Shown in pieces: positions 5,692-15,200 of a stretch of 32,280 nucleotides of DNA. The position numbers and the translations under genes were made by a program. The stretch comes from Kiritimatiellia bacterium (GTDB taxonomy: Bacteria; Verrucomicrobiota; Kiritimatiellia; RFP12; UBA1067). The stretch spans positions 1 to 32,280 of the forward strand of contig JAQUCE010000058.1 in the NCBI GenBank assembly GCA_028686345.1, in the 5' to 3' direction. The notes below the pieces were generated by a model. The model was given only the letters and a program-made list of their open reading frames with translations, was not told the DNA's origin and did not search any database. How positions within the stretch are numbered: the first letter of the stretch is position 1; every line of letters begins with the position of its first letter.

Positions 5692-8343
5692 TTAAAACTT
5701 CTCATCCGCGTCCTCATCCGCACCCTCATCAGAGTCCTCATCAGCACCCTCATCCGCACCCTCATCAGCGTCCTCGTCCGCGCCTTCATCCGCGTCGATC
5801 ATCTCTTCAGGGGTTGCGGTTGCGTGCGGATCCGCCTCCGTGATCTCACTGCTTTGATCTGCGGGCAACTCCTCGTCATCCTCAGCGGCAACTGTTGAAA
5901 CAGAGACCAGCGTGTAGCCCTCCTCCAATCGCACCAGGCGAACGCCTTTGGCCGCTCTGCCAACCAGGCTGATGCCATCCACTGGCGAGCGAACCATCAT
6001 TCCTTTAGAGGTGATCATGATAATTGACTGATCATCCTTGACCGCATGTGCGGCCACAACCAACCCGTTACGGCCGTCATCATCTTTGATGGCGATCATG
6101 CCCTTGCCGCCGCGTCGGTGCGGAGTAAAGCCCTTGAACTCTGTGCGCTTACCATAGCCGTTCTCGGTGGCGATCACAAGGGTTGCGTCGTCATCCACAA
6201 TATCCAGACTGCGCACCAGATCATCGCCCGCAAGCCTGATGCCGCGCACCCCGGTGGCGGTACGGCCCATTCGGCGAACATCCGACTCTCTGAACCGAAT
6301 GGCTTTGCCCAGCGCGGTGATCATCAGCACGTGGTCGCCCTCGCGAGTCAACCGTACTTCCACCAGACGGTCATCATCAGTGATGTTAATGGCGCGGATG
6401 CCGTTCTTGTTGATGTTTCTGTAGTCAATCAGCGCAGTTTTCTTGACTGTTCCCTTTTCAGTGGCAAACATCACATCCACGTCCTCAGCAAAGGCGCGGA
6501 TCGGGAGCAGCTGAGCAACTTTCTCGCCCTCCTGGCACTGCAGGATGTTGACAATCGGCCTGCCAAATGAGGTGCGCGGCGCCTCAGGAATATCAAAGGC
6601 GCGGGCAGCGAAAACACGCCCGAAGTTTGTAAAGAACAGGAGTGTGTCATGGGTCTCAGCCACAAAGACCATGGTGAGAAAGTCCTCGTCTTTGATGGCA
6701 GCGCCGGCAATGCCCTTGCCGCCGCGTTTCTGCTCCTTGTAAACAGTCAGCGGCACGCGTTTGATATAGCCGCGGTGGCTGAGGGTGATCACGCAGGGCT
6801 CATCAGCGATCAGGTCTTCCATGTTGACCTCGCTCTCTACCGGCACAATCACAGATCGGCGTTTATCAGCGCGTTTGCCGGTCCCGTTCACATACTTTTG
6901 CTTGATCTCGGCCAGATCCTCTTTGATCAGGTCATAAATCTTGTCGAAGTCAGCGAGCAGAGCTATAAAATATTCAATTTTTTCACAAAGCTGGCGATGC
7001 TCGCTCTCCACTCTTTCACGCTCAAGCCCAGTCAATTGATAGAGGCGCATCTCCAGAATGGCCGCCACCTGCAGCTCGGAAAAACCAAAGCGTTCCACCA
7101 GCCGGTCACGGGCCTCAACGCGATTGCTGGAGGCGCGGATAATTGCGACCACATCATCCATGTTATCCAGGGCGATCAGCAGTCCATCCAGGATGTGCTG
7201 CCGGGCTTTGGCCTTGGCCAACTCAAATTTTGTGCGGCGGGTGATGACCTCAAAACGGTGATCAACATAGCAACGGAAAAATTCTTTTAGGGTAAGGCGC
7301 TTGGGGCGACCGTTGTCGATTGCCAGCATGTTGGCCCCAAAGGTGTTCTGCAACTGGGTATGCTTGTAGAGGTTGTTGAGCACTACCGGGGCCATGGCGC
7401 CGCGCTTGAGTTCAATCACCACCCGGATGCCATCGCTGGAGCTTTCGTCGCGAATATCGGAGATGCCGTCAATCAGCTTGTTGTTGACCAAGCCGGCCAT
7501 CTTTTCAATCATGTTGGCCTTGTTGACCATGTAAGGGATCTCAGTGATGATGATCGCCTCTTTATTTTTGTACTCAACAACCTCCGCGCAACCGCGAATA
7601 ACAATCGAGCCGCGGCCCAGCTTGTACATGGCTTCGATGCCGCGCTGACCGTAAATCTGAGCGCCTGTCGGAAAATCGGGCCCTTTGACAAACTGCATCA
7701 GATCATCAATGGAACACTCCGGGTTATCAATGTAATGCGTGATGCCGTCAATCAGCTCACCTAAATTGTGAGGAGGGATATTGGTTGCCATACCAACCGC
7801 AATGCCGGTGGAACCATTCAGCAGCAGATTGGGGAGTCGGGCGGGGAGCACCGTGGGCTCCATGAACTCCTCGTTGTAGTTGGGTTTGAAATCAACGGTT
7901 TCCTTATCCAGGTCATCGAGCATCTCCTCGGTCAGACGATCCATCCTGACCTCAGTGTAACGCATGGCAGCCGGAGGGTCGCCGTCGATTGAGCCAAAGT
8001 TGCCCTGCCCGTCCACCAGGGGGTAGCGCATCGAGAAGTCCTGGGCCAGACGGACAATCGTATCGTAAACAGCCTGATCGCCATGCGGATGGTACTTACC
8101 AATCACATCGCCCACCACACGGGCGGATTTTTTATAAGGTTTATTCCAGTCGTTGCGCAGTTCGTTCATGGCGTAGAGCACGCGGCGATGCACTGGCTTC
8201 AAGCCGTCGCGCGCATCAGGCAGCGCACGCCCGATGATCACGCTCATCGAATAATCAATATAGGAGGCGCTCATTTCATCCTCGATATTGATGTAACTCA
8301 GCCCCTTTTCCACAACCTCATCCGGTTGAATAATGTCACTCAT
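5692..8343 (-). CDS. gyrA: DNA gyrase subunit A
   Basis: GyrA is the DNA-cleaving subunit of the enzyme that introduces negative supercoils. The 883-residue protein has the breakage-reunion domain at the N-terminus, with catalytic Y129 in the motif [10 protein letters not shown]. The C-terminal domain contains the GyrA box QKRGGKG (about residues 536-542) and repeated beta-pinwheel blades, which separates it from topoisomerase IV ParC. The quinolone-determining region reads [11 protein letters not shown], so the residue equivalent to E. coli Ser83 is Gln90, while Asp94 is kept. A TTG 18 bases upstream is in frame, but the ATG at 8343 has a GGAG site 7 bases before it. The C-terminus is an acidic tail of eight tandem tetrapeptides. 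gyrB is not in the window. Confidence 0.97.
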   Translation of the reverse strand: MSDIIQPDEVVEKGLSYINIEDEMSASYIDYSMSVIIGRALPDARDGLKPVHRRVLYAMNELRNDWNKPYKKSARVVGDVIGKYHPHGDQAVYDTIVRLAQDFSMRYPLVDGQGNFGSIDGDPPAAMRYTEVRMDRLTEEMLDDLDKETVDFKPNYNEEFMEPTVLPARLPNLLLNGSTGIAVGMATNIPPHNLGELIDGITHYIDNPECSIDDLMQFVKGPDFPTGAQIYGQRGIEAMYKLGRGSIVIRGCAEVVEYKNKEAIIITEIPYMVNKANMIEKMAGLVNNKLIDGISDIRDESSSDGIRVVIELKRGAMAPVVLNNLYKHTQLQNTFGANMLAIDNGRPKRLTLKEFFRCYVDHRFEVITRRTKFELAKAKARQHILDGLLIALDNMDDVVAIIRASSNRVEARDRLVERFGFSELQVAAILEMRLYQLTGLERERVESEHRQLCEKIEYFIALLADFDKIYDLIKEDLAEIKQKYVNGTGKRADKRRSVIVPVESEVNMEDLIADEPCVITLSHRGYIKRVPLTVYKEQKRGGKGIAGAAIKDEDFLTMVFVAETHDTLLFFTNFGRVFAARAFDIPEAPRTSFGRPIVNILQCQEGEKVAQLLPIRAFAEDVDVMFATEKGTVKKTALIDYRNINKNGIRAINITDDDRLVEVRLTREGDHVLMITALGKAIRFRESDVRRMGRTATGVRGIRLAGDDLVRSLDIVDDDATLVIATENGYGKRTEFKGFTPHRRGGKGMIAIKDDDGRNGLVVAAHAVKDDQSIIMITSKGMMVRSPVDGISLVGRAAKGVRLVRLEEGYTLVSVSTVAAEDDEELPADQSSEITEADPHATATPEEMIDADEGADEDADEGADEGADEDSDEGADEDADEKF
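5701..5796 (-). repeat. Eight 12-bp tandem repeats encoding the GyrA acidic tail
   Basis: Eight in-frame 12-bp units encode (G/D)(A/S)DE tetrapeptides at residues 850-881, followed only by Lys-Phe and the stop. The units differ mostly at silent positions. Gain or loss of a unit would keep the frame, so tail length could vary between strains. Confidence 0.95.
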
Positions 8344-8485
8344 GATAACTCCATTTTCCAAAAAATATTAAGTTATAAAGATATCATATTACGCGGCTGA
8401 CAACCAGCTCTAAAGTGTGAAAAAGCGGGGAAGTTCATGACGTAAACGCAATTTTGTTCCAGGATGATTGTATTGGTTGCATTAC

Positions 8486-8562
8486 TTCCAACCGGAGATG
8501 TCCGATTGGAAATCGGAGCTACGTTGCTCCAGCACAAAACATGCGCACTCGCGCACTTCTCC
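8486..8562 (-). repeat. Family B double-hairpin repeat, copy 1
   Basis: Read on the minus strand this carries GTGCGCGAGTGCGCATG, then the GGAGC/GCTCC hairpin, then the imperfect palindrome TTTCCAATCGG...CCGGTTGGAA. It matches the plus-strand copy at 16553-16628 closely over its full length. It sits between gyrA and the lipoprotein gene; nothing else is recognised in the gap 8344-8585 apart from AT-rich sequence upstream of gyrA. Confidence 0.8.
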
Positions 8563-8585
8563 TTCTGCCCCTTCCCGAACCCGGC

Positions 8586-9974
8586 TCAGCGCGTCAGCTT
8601 ATAGGCTTCCATCAGGGTGTGGTATTTGACAATCATATTGGGAACCTCCCAATCAGGCATTTCGCCCTTTTTCAGGAAGCTGAGATAATTTTCGGCCACC
8701 TGACCAAAGTGCGCCTCATGGCCCGCCTTGAGTGCGTCCGGGATCTCAACCTGCCACCCTTTAGCACTCTTTTTGGAGGCAATGCCAGGATACTTGGCCT
8801 GTAAATCAGTGATGGCAGCACCCAATGCCTGCTCAACAGCGGCGGTATCCACCCCTTCACGAGGTTCAACATAAAGGGCGGTCTTGTAGCCCTGCTCAGC
8901 ACCCTGACGGATGATCAACTCACTCTTGGTGCCGCGCATCATGGAGTAGTGGGTGTCCTGGGTACCCTCAGGTGCCTTGACATTCCACTTGACCGAAGCT
9001 TTGGCAAACACCCCTTTGAGCGCGTAGGTGAACTCGCCGTTGGCTTTGGTCTGCAGCTTGCCGGTGCCATCAACATATTTTTGCAGGAAAGCCGGAAACT
9101 CCTTCAGCCCGGTCGACTCTTCAAACTCTGCGGGCGACATGGGCGTATCCCAGACACGGGCCTTGACCACCGCGACATCCGAGGGCATCAACACCTTCTC
9201 GGGGAACAACTCCCACTGCACCAAGTCAACCAGATGGGTGTTCACATCCACCAGGGACTCCCCCTGCACCAGAGGGTCATAAAACCAGTCCGGACGCCGC
9301 AGCGGTTTGCCAGCCACCAATTTGCAAAAATGATGCACACTCTCCTTGGTGACCGCCGGATTGTCAGCGGTTCCAGCCTCCTGCGTTCCATAGATCTCCG
9401 GAATCAACGAAAACTCACGCTGCAGTGCGGTTGTGACCTCATAACGTTCAGTCATGATATCATACAGCATCAGACCCTTTTGCCTGGCAATTGCAAAGGC
9501 TTTTTTCAGCTGCTCAAAGCCCTCCGGGTTGATCACCATCGGTTTATCTGCGAGAACATTGTAGCCTGCTTCAATGCACTTGAGAATATACTCTGGCTTG
9601 CGGGCGTTGTTGCCGGCCAGCACAACCACATTGCCGCTCTTGTCAGCCAGCATCCGCTCAAAAAAGTCATCGCCGGCATAAACAATATTCTCCCATGTGG
9701 TAGGATTCTCGGCCCGGCTGTTAAAGCTGTTGATGCGCTCCATGTGCATATCCAGATCAGCGCCGTTCGGCGCGTAGACATGAACCTCGGCGGCCACATC
9801 CGGATACATGCGCTTTTGAATCAGCGCGGCATGGAAATGTCCAGGGTCAAGTGTGATCAGCTTCACCGATGGTTCGCCGTTGCTGACAGAGCATGCCCGC
9901 GGGGGTGCCTCTTCACTACATCCGCAAATCAACAACGCAGCCGCGCCAGCACATACAATCACTTTATGTTTCAT
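8586..9974 (-). CDS. Lipoprotein of the GFO/IDH/MocA-like putative oxidoreductase family
   Basis: A 462-residue lipoprotein: a hydrophobic signal ends in LLICGC, with C19 the likely lipidated residue. Residues 37-160 form a Rossmann-like domain with the signature LITLDPGHFHAALIQK, which I know from exported putative oxidoreductases of Bacteroidetes and PVC bacteria, and LAGNNARKPEYI followed by the sugar-dehydrogenase-like LADKP (143-145, where cytosolic enzymes usually have EKP). The second half matches the associated C-terminal domain, with the conserved VNTHLVDLVQW. The substrate is unknown, and cofactor use outside the cytoplasm would need explaining. An AAGGA site precedes the ATG. It follows the LolA-like gene by 235 bases of non-coding or start-shifted sequence at most 56 bases from that gene's stop, so co-transcription is likely. 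Confidence 0.82.
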   Translation of the reverse strand: MKHKVIVCAGAAALLICGCSEEAPPRACSVSNGEPSVKLITLDPGHFHAALIQKRMYPDVAAEVHVYAPNGADLDMHMERINSFNSRAENPTTWENIVYAGDDFFERMLADKSGNVVVLAGNNARKPEYILKCIEAGYNVLADKPMVINPEGFEQLKKAFAIARQKGLMLYDIMTERYEVTTALQREFSLIPEIYGTQEAGTADNPAVTKESVHHFCKLVAGKPLRRPDWFYDPLVQGESLVDVNTHLVDLVQWELFPEKVLMPSDVAVVKARVWDTPMSPAEFEESTGLKEFPAFLQKYVDGTGKLQTKANGEFTYALKGVFAKASVKWNVKAPEGTQDTHYSMMRGTKSELIIRQGAEQGYKTALYVEPREGVDTAAVEQALGAAITDLQAKYPGIASKKSAKGWQVEIPDALKAGHEAHFGQVAENYLSFLKKGEMPDWEVPNMIVKYHTLMEAYKLTR

Positions 9975-10030
9975 GGTTTTTCCTTTTTATTCACGTTAAA
10001 CAAAATCTTACACTCTTGCAGCGCACGGTT

Positions 10031-10795
10031 TCAGGGAGTGGCAACATCATCCACCAAGAGCTTGGTTCGGTGTCCGCTGCCGATGGTCTCGATCTCCATG
10101 TGCCGTATCATCCAGCGATCATCCATTTTTTTGACCCGCTGCACCCACATCCGCCGCACTGTGTCGCCCTGCGGATTAAGCTGCTCGGCCTGCATAATAC
10201 ACTTCATCTGTTTGTCAACCCAAATCCGCATGGCTGAACACCCGGCCACCGGACGAGGCGGCACAACCACAAGAATATAACAGCTGCGTCCCAGACGACA
10301 CTTTCCCTCGGGCTGGTCAGCAAAGCGCACATCCTTCCACCACAGAAAGTCAAGTGTCAGGTCAAGCCAAGTCATGTCCGTTCCACGAATGCGACCCGCG
10401 TAGGAGATTGAGGTGAACTCCTCCTGCTCCAGCCCTTGATAAAGCTTAATCTCCGCCTCGCCATTCTCCGGACGGACTAAGACCACCCGTTCCACCACCG
10501 TGGTGCCGGCGGCATCCAGCAACAGACACTCAGCCGTGGGCGGGGTTGCCCCCCAATCGGTCATCAGTTGAAAGCGGTGGGTTGCCAGCTCAATGCCGCG
10601 CTCCTTCCGGACAATCATCTCGCCTTTTAAAACCAGCGGCTCCAGTGGTATCATTCGGGCGCAGGCATTCAAAAGCTCCGCCGCACTCAGGTTTTCCTCC
10701 TGGGCCTCCCTCTCCGACGTTGGCCGGGGCAAGCTCTGCGCACCCGCATAAGCGGCGCACAGCGCAATCAAAAGTAGTTTAGTTAATAAATTCAT
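10031..10795 (-). CDS. LolA-like outer-membrane lipoprotein-sorting family protein
   Basis: A 254-residue exported protein with a signal peptide over about the first 20 residues (LLLIALCAAYAGA). The rest fits the LolA/LolB-like beta-fold group annotated as outer membrane lipoprotein-sorting proteins: an amphipathic beta-rich region with ELLNACARMIPLEP, then IRGTDMTWLDLTLDFLWW near the centre, a conserved position for (S/T)DMxxxDL in this group, and a beta-hairpin pattern of MRIWVDKQ and RRMWVQRVKKMDDRWMIRHMEI. A GTG twelve bases upstream is in frame, but the ATG at 10795 has GGAAGTG nine bases upstream, so it is preferred. A role in lipoprotein or lipid handling is inferred from the family only. 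Confidence 0.72.
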   Translation of the reverse strand: MNLLTKLLLIALCAAYAGAQSLPRPTSEREAQEENLSAAELLNACARMIPLEPLVLKGEMIVRKERGIELATHRFQLMTDWGATPPTAECLLLDAAGTTVVERVVLVRPENGEAEIKLYQGLEQEEFTSISYAGRIRGTDMTWLDLTLDFLWWKDVRFADQPEGKCRLGRSCYILVVVPPRPVAGCSAMRIWVDKQMKCIMQAEQLNPQGDTVRRMWVQRVKKMDDRWMIRHMEIETIGSGHRTKLLVDDVATP

Positions 10796-10858
10796 AGCGC
10801 GATTCACTTCCGTTCACCCTCAGCTAAAAAGGCTTAATAATTATAGAACATATCAAAT

Positions 10859-11893
10859 TCAGAACTGAATGTCACTGTAAAGAAAACACTTAACATCCGC
10901 TTGACCGAGGAGTTCGCGGTAGAGTTTTTTTGAATTTTCCTCAAAGAGCCGTTTTTTCAACGTATCAGTCACCCTGCGTTTATCAACAGGCAGCAGCTGA
11001 ATCAAGATATGCGATGCTCTGACGCTCTCGGGAATCTCAGGGGTTGAGTCAGTGGCCTCTTTTTTAGAGGCATGGGAACTCACTTTAATAATGTGATAAC
11101 CATAGGGCGTTCGGATCACCGGGCCAATCTCGCCAACCTCCTGCGAAAAGGCCGCATCCTCAAAGGTTTTATCCATTTTACCACGCGCGAACTCTCCAAG
11201 GTCACCACCTTTTTTCGCGCTTTTCGGACAGACAGAATACTTAGCCGCCAGCTCCTCAAAACTCGCGCCATCCAAAAGCTGCTGGCGGATATCTTCGATT
11301 TGCGCGCGCTTAAGCTCGTTCGTCGCATTAATGGAGTTGATCATATTGTTGACATCATCTTTGCCGAGCGACAAATTTTTATTTATGGTTGTTGCTATGT
11401 ATTTATCAATAATCAAGCTTTCCTCAAACTCTTTGTGCATCACAGCTGATGGCATGGGGCCGTTATTGAAGAATTCATTGGTTGTCCAGTTCCTGGATTT
11501 GAGAGAAACAGCCAACCTTTCAAGCCCCTGCACTTTGTCCTTTGGCAGCACCTTGATCTTGCTCTTAGTGGCCTGCTCCAGCATCAGAGTTTTAAAGACA
11601 AAAGCCTGGATGGCGCGTTTACGGAAGTGCTCTTTGGCCTCCTCCATCCTGGAGTCAGGTATAATCAGGTGGTTGGTCTTCTGCTCGTCTTTGAGAAAGC
11701 CTGTGGCGCGACGATCCATATCCTCCCACCGCAGCGGGGTGCCGTTAACCATGGCCACAACATAATCCGGCGCAGGGGTGGCTGGAACCTGCGCAGGGCT
11801 CAAAGGCTGCTGTTCTTGCTCCCTGCCGCAGCCCCAAATCAAAAGCAGAGCGCAGACGGCAAGCACAGGATAGACAAAAAACATTCGAAACAT
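10859..11893 (-). CDS. Parvulin-type peptidyl-prolyl isomerase lipoprotein (SurA/PrsA-like)
   Basis: A likely periplasmic foldase of 344 residues. The signal ends at C22 in LIWGC (Trp at -2 is unusual for a lipobox). Residues 45-190 resemble the helical SurA/PrsA N-domain. The rotamase core is clear: GASFEELAAKYS (about 208), KKGGDLGEFARGKMDKTFEDAAF, and PYGYHIIKV (about 262-270). Oddly, the strand that normally opens the domain (ARHIL) is missing before this core and instead appears after it as VRASHILIQL (about 288-297), so the domain looks circularly permuted. A strong AGGAG site precedes the ATG. It is the first gene of a minus-strand run with the LolA-like protein and the lipoprotein oxidoreductase. 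Confidence 0.85.
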   Translation of the reverse strand: MFRMFFVYPVLAVCALLLIWGCGREQEQQPLSPAQVPATPAPDYVVAMVNGTPLRWEDMDRRATGFLKDEQKTNHLIIPDSRMEEAKEHFRKRAIQAFVFKTLMLEQATKSKIKVLPKDKVQGLERLAVSLKSRNWTTNEFFNNGPMPSAVMHKEFEESLIIDKYIATTINKNLSLGKDDVNNMINSINATNELKRAQIEDIRQQLLDGASFEELAAKYSVCPKSAKKGGDLGEFARGKMDKTFEDAAFSQEVGEIGPVIRTPYGYHIIKVSSHASKKEATDSTPEIPESVRASHILIQLLPVDKRRVTDTLKKRLFEENSKKLYRELLGQADVKCFLYSDIQF

Positions 11894-12244
11894 AATTATT
11901 CTCCTTTAAAGTGCGCCGTAATCCTCTTAAGATTTTTTTAAATCAATATCAAAAGAGCTACGACACATGAATATACTTATACAAAAATTCGCTAATATTA
12001 TCAATGGCTTTATTACAGGTTTTGGCAGAATCGTCTCTAAGTCGCCCCCTTTGCTCAGCGCTTGCAGGCGTATCTGACCTGTATGAAGACAAAATTCACA
12101 GTTGTATTTTGTCATGGATATGTAATAATTTATTTATTTGCCGTTAAAAATATGTTGTCGGCGGTTTCATTCCACTACAGGCCCTGTGCTGGATTAAAAC
12201 ACAAACCAAAGTACAAAACTGTACCTCATAACCGAGCAAATCGT
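11894..12244. other. Intergenic region between divergent genes
   Basis: An AT-rich divergent promoter region of about 350 bases between the PPIase gene (-) and the LamG/beta-helix gene (+). TTGTCA at 12109-12114 could be a -35 box, but no convincing -10 follows. GTAC at 12211 and 12221 form a small inverted repeat close to the downstream start. The open frame running through here in phase with the downstream gene has no family character and is not part of the protein. Confidence 0.45.
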
Positions 12245-15200
12245 ATGAAAACATTCCTGTTGTTTCTCGCTGTTGCCATCCCGCTCCTGCCAATCACAGA
12301 TGCACTGTCTGCAGAAACCCCGACATGGAGCGGCTATTGGCCCTTTAACGGCCACCTCTCTGATGTAAGCGGCAACGGGCAGCACGCATATGCCGACCAG
12401 TCCGTGTTCACACCAGGTGTTGAGGGGCAGGCCTTACGCTTGACACCCAACACCGTGATCGATATTCCGGACGCTCCAGGCCTGCGTCTCACACACGGCT
12501 TCCGCCTTGCATGCCGGGTGCGACTAGCCACTCTGCCAGTCGGCAACGCCTGGGCAACCATCGCAATCAAAGGCGAGTATAGCAAAGGGGAGTACGTACT
12601 GCGCGTCGATCCAGCGTCAGAAGGACGACACCTCAGCTTTTTTGTGAACACAGGGGATTGGGAGCCGCGCGTAAAATCAAAAACCCCGATAAAACCGGGT
12701 ACATGGTATCAGGTGGAGGCGGGATGGGATGAGCAAGGGCTCTGGATGACAGCCAACAACGAGACTACGCGCACTGCTCGCAGCGGCGATCCGATCGCGA
12801 CCCGCGCCCCCCTGCGCCTAGGGTCATTCGACGGCGAACTTGACGAGCTGCGCATCGCGAGCCCCGGCGGCAACCACACAGCCGTGGCGTGCTGGCCCTT
12901 TGATGGCAACACACGCGACGCCTCTGGCCACGGTCACGATTTTTCAGGAGCAAAGCACACATTCGTCCCTGTTACCGGCGGAGAAGCGCTGCATCTGACC
13001 AGCACCGACACGCTCGCGATTCCGAGCACACCGGAGCTGCAGCTTGCGCCTGGTATCCGTATCGACTGCTCACTCTTTTTAAAAGAAACCTCGAAAAACA
13101 CCACACCCATAATTATCAAAGACAACGAGTATCAACTGAGGGTCAACCCGCAGTCAGAGGACGGCAAGCTGGCGTTCTTCGTGAATCTTGGCGGCTGGGA
13201 GCCGCGTGTCAGTGCGGGGGAGCGTATCAAGCCGAACACCTGGTACCGCATTATTGCTCAGTGGGACGGATTAACAATGTCGCTTGAGGTAAACGGCAGG
13301 CAGAGTAAGACCCATCGATCAGGGTTCGCAAAGCCGGGCAACAGCTCGCTGGTGCTGGGAGGCTTCAGCGGGCTGCTCGACAACGTGCGGATCGACAACC
13401 CTAAGCCAGACCTGGTGCGGCTACGGAATCTATCAGCGGAAAACACGCTCCTGCGGGCGGGTCGCTCCGAGCGACTAACCGGCATGGCCCACAACTTTGG
13501 CAATGTTGTTACCGGTTGCGTTGTAACGCTGGAACTCCCAAAGGGTGTTGTATATGAGAGCCCGGCCATGTTGAATATCGGTGCATTGCCGGCCGGCAGC
13601 ACTAAACCGGTCGAATGGCGTGTACGCGCTGAAGCATCCATCAGCGCAACAGCCACGTTCAAGATTGTAACGCCAGGTGCCGCCCCCATCCTGAAACACA
13701 AATCACTGGCCTTTCTGGCGCAAACTGATCCTGGTCAATCCGCACGCGCCCGGGATCCGTTGGCCACGCGCGACGCCCAGGCCGTGACATATTATGTGGA
13801 CAGCCTGCATGGAAACAACGCGCTCTCCGGCACCACCCCCGAATCAGCCTGGAAGGACTTTACATTGGTCAATGGCAGAACACTGGGCCCTGGCGAACAG
13901 CTGCTTATCCGGCGCGGGAGCGTGATCAACCAGGAGCTCCAACTCTCCGCGCGCGGCACAGCCCAGGCGTGGGCTGAGATCGGTGCTTACGGCGAGGGGC
14001 CGCGGCCCATCATCCGCCGCAACTGGCATATCAATGACCGCTGCATGTTGATCACAGCCCCTGATTATCTGTGCATCCGCGGGTTGGTTGTCAGCCATGC
14101 CGGCAAAGGAGTCATCGCGTACTATCCAAAGCGCGGCCACCGCGGCCTGCTGATTGAGGACTGCATTGCCCACCACATTGAGGGACTCTACCGTCACAAC
14201 AGCCACGGCATTCCTGAGTGGCTCGACCAGCGTGGAGCACCTGGCGACGGCATGAACAGCTCAGTCGGATTCGGTGTCAGCGGCGCCTCTGCCGAAGATC
14301 TGGTGCTGCGCAACTGCGAGATGTTCCAGTGCTCATGGGGCTTCCGGTTCTCAGGTGACAATGTGACCATAGACCGCATCTTCTGCCACGACAACTACGC
14401 CCACAACACCTCGCCGCATCCAGCCATCACATCCATCCAGCGTTCATATCTTCAAAACAGCATCTTCGACGCCTCCGGCTGGCATGCCTTTGCCGGTACA
14501 ATGGGGATCATGGTGTGCTATCCGCAAAGTCTCATCATCCGCAACTGCCATTTTCTCAACCAACCTGACTCCGGCTCACACGACCAGGGCGGGATTGACT
14601 TTGAAGCAGGTGGCGAAGGGTGTCTCATTGATTGCTGCACCTTCCGCAACAATGCGGGAGCGGCGATCGAGGTGCTTGGACTCAGATCCCCGCAGGCGCG
14701 GAAGATCGAGGTCGTTGGTTCGCGTTTTGACCGGAATAACATTGCGGACAAACTTGGTCCCTCCGAGATCTTCATCTGGGGTGGATCATCAGATCCCGAA
14801 ATCTGCTGCAGCACCGGCTTGATCCGCGACAACGGATGCGTTCTCACCCCGGGCGTAGCGTTCTTTACAAACCAGGCGCCAGCCACAACGCATTGGGTAC
14901 TCAGCAACAACACAGAGTATGCCACCGCTGAAGATATGGACAAGGCCATGCCCCTCAACAACCCGCCAACAGTAGAGGCAGGCGAAGAGATCTGGAGCGA
15001 TCAAGCCTTCGTGCGGCTGGCAGGCGCGGTCTCTGATGACAAGAAGCCAGCCCCCGGCAAACTCGCGATCAAATGGGAGGTTATGGAAGGCCCGGGCAAT
15101 GTCACATTCCACAACGCGGATAACCCCATAACAAAGGCCGACTTCTCAGCACCGGGCGATTATGGATTACGGCTGACAGCCGACGACGGTGAGCTGTGGC

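Noticed and set aside
6649..7290. 213-codon open frame on the plus strand, and several others opposite gyrA
   Set aside because: They are shadows of the highly conserved gyrA coding sequence.
8949..10280. 443-codon open frame on the plus strand
   Set aside because: It is antisense to the lipoprotein oxidoreductase and LolA-like genes, which have clear family motifs, signal peptides and ribosome-binding sites on the minus strand.
12062..12244. N-terminal extension of the beta-helix protein from TTG at 12062
   Set aside because: The extension has no domain character, while the ATG at 12245 begins a typical signal peptide.
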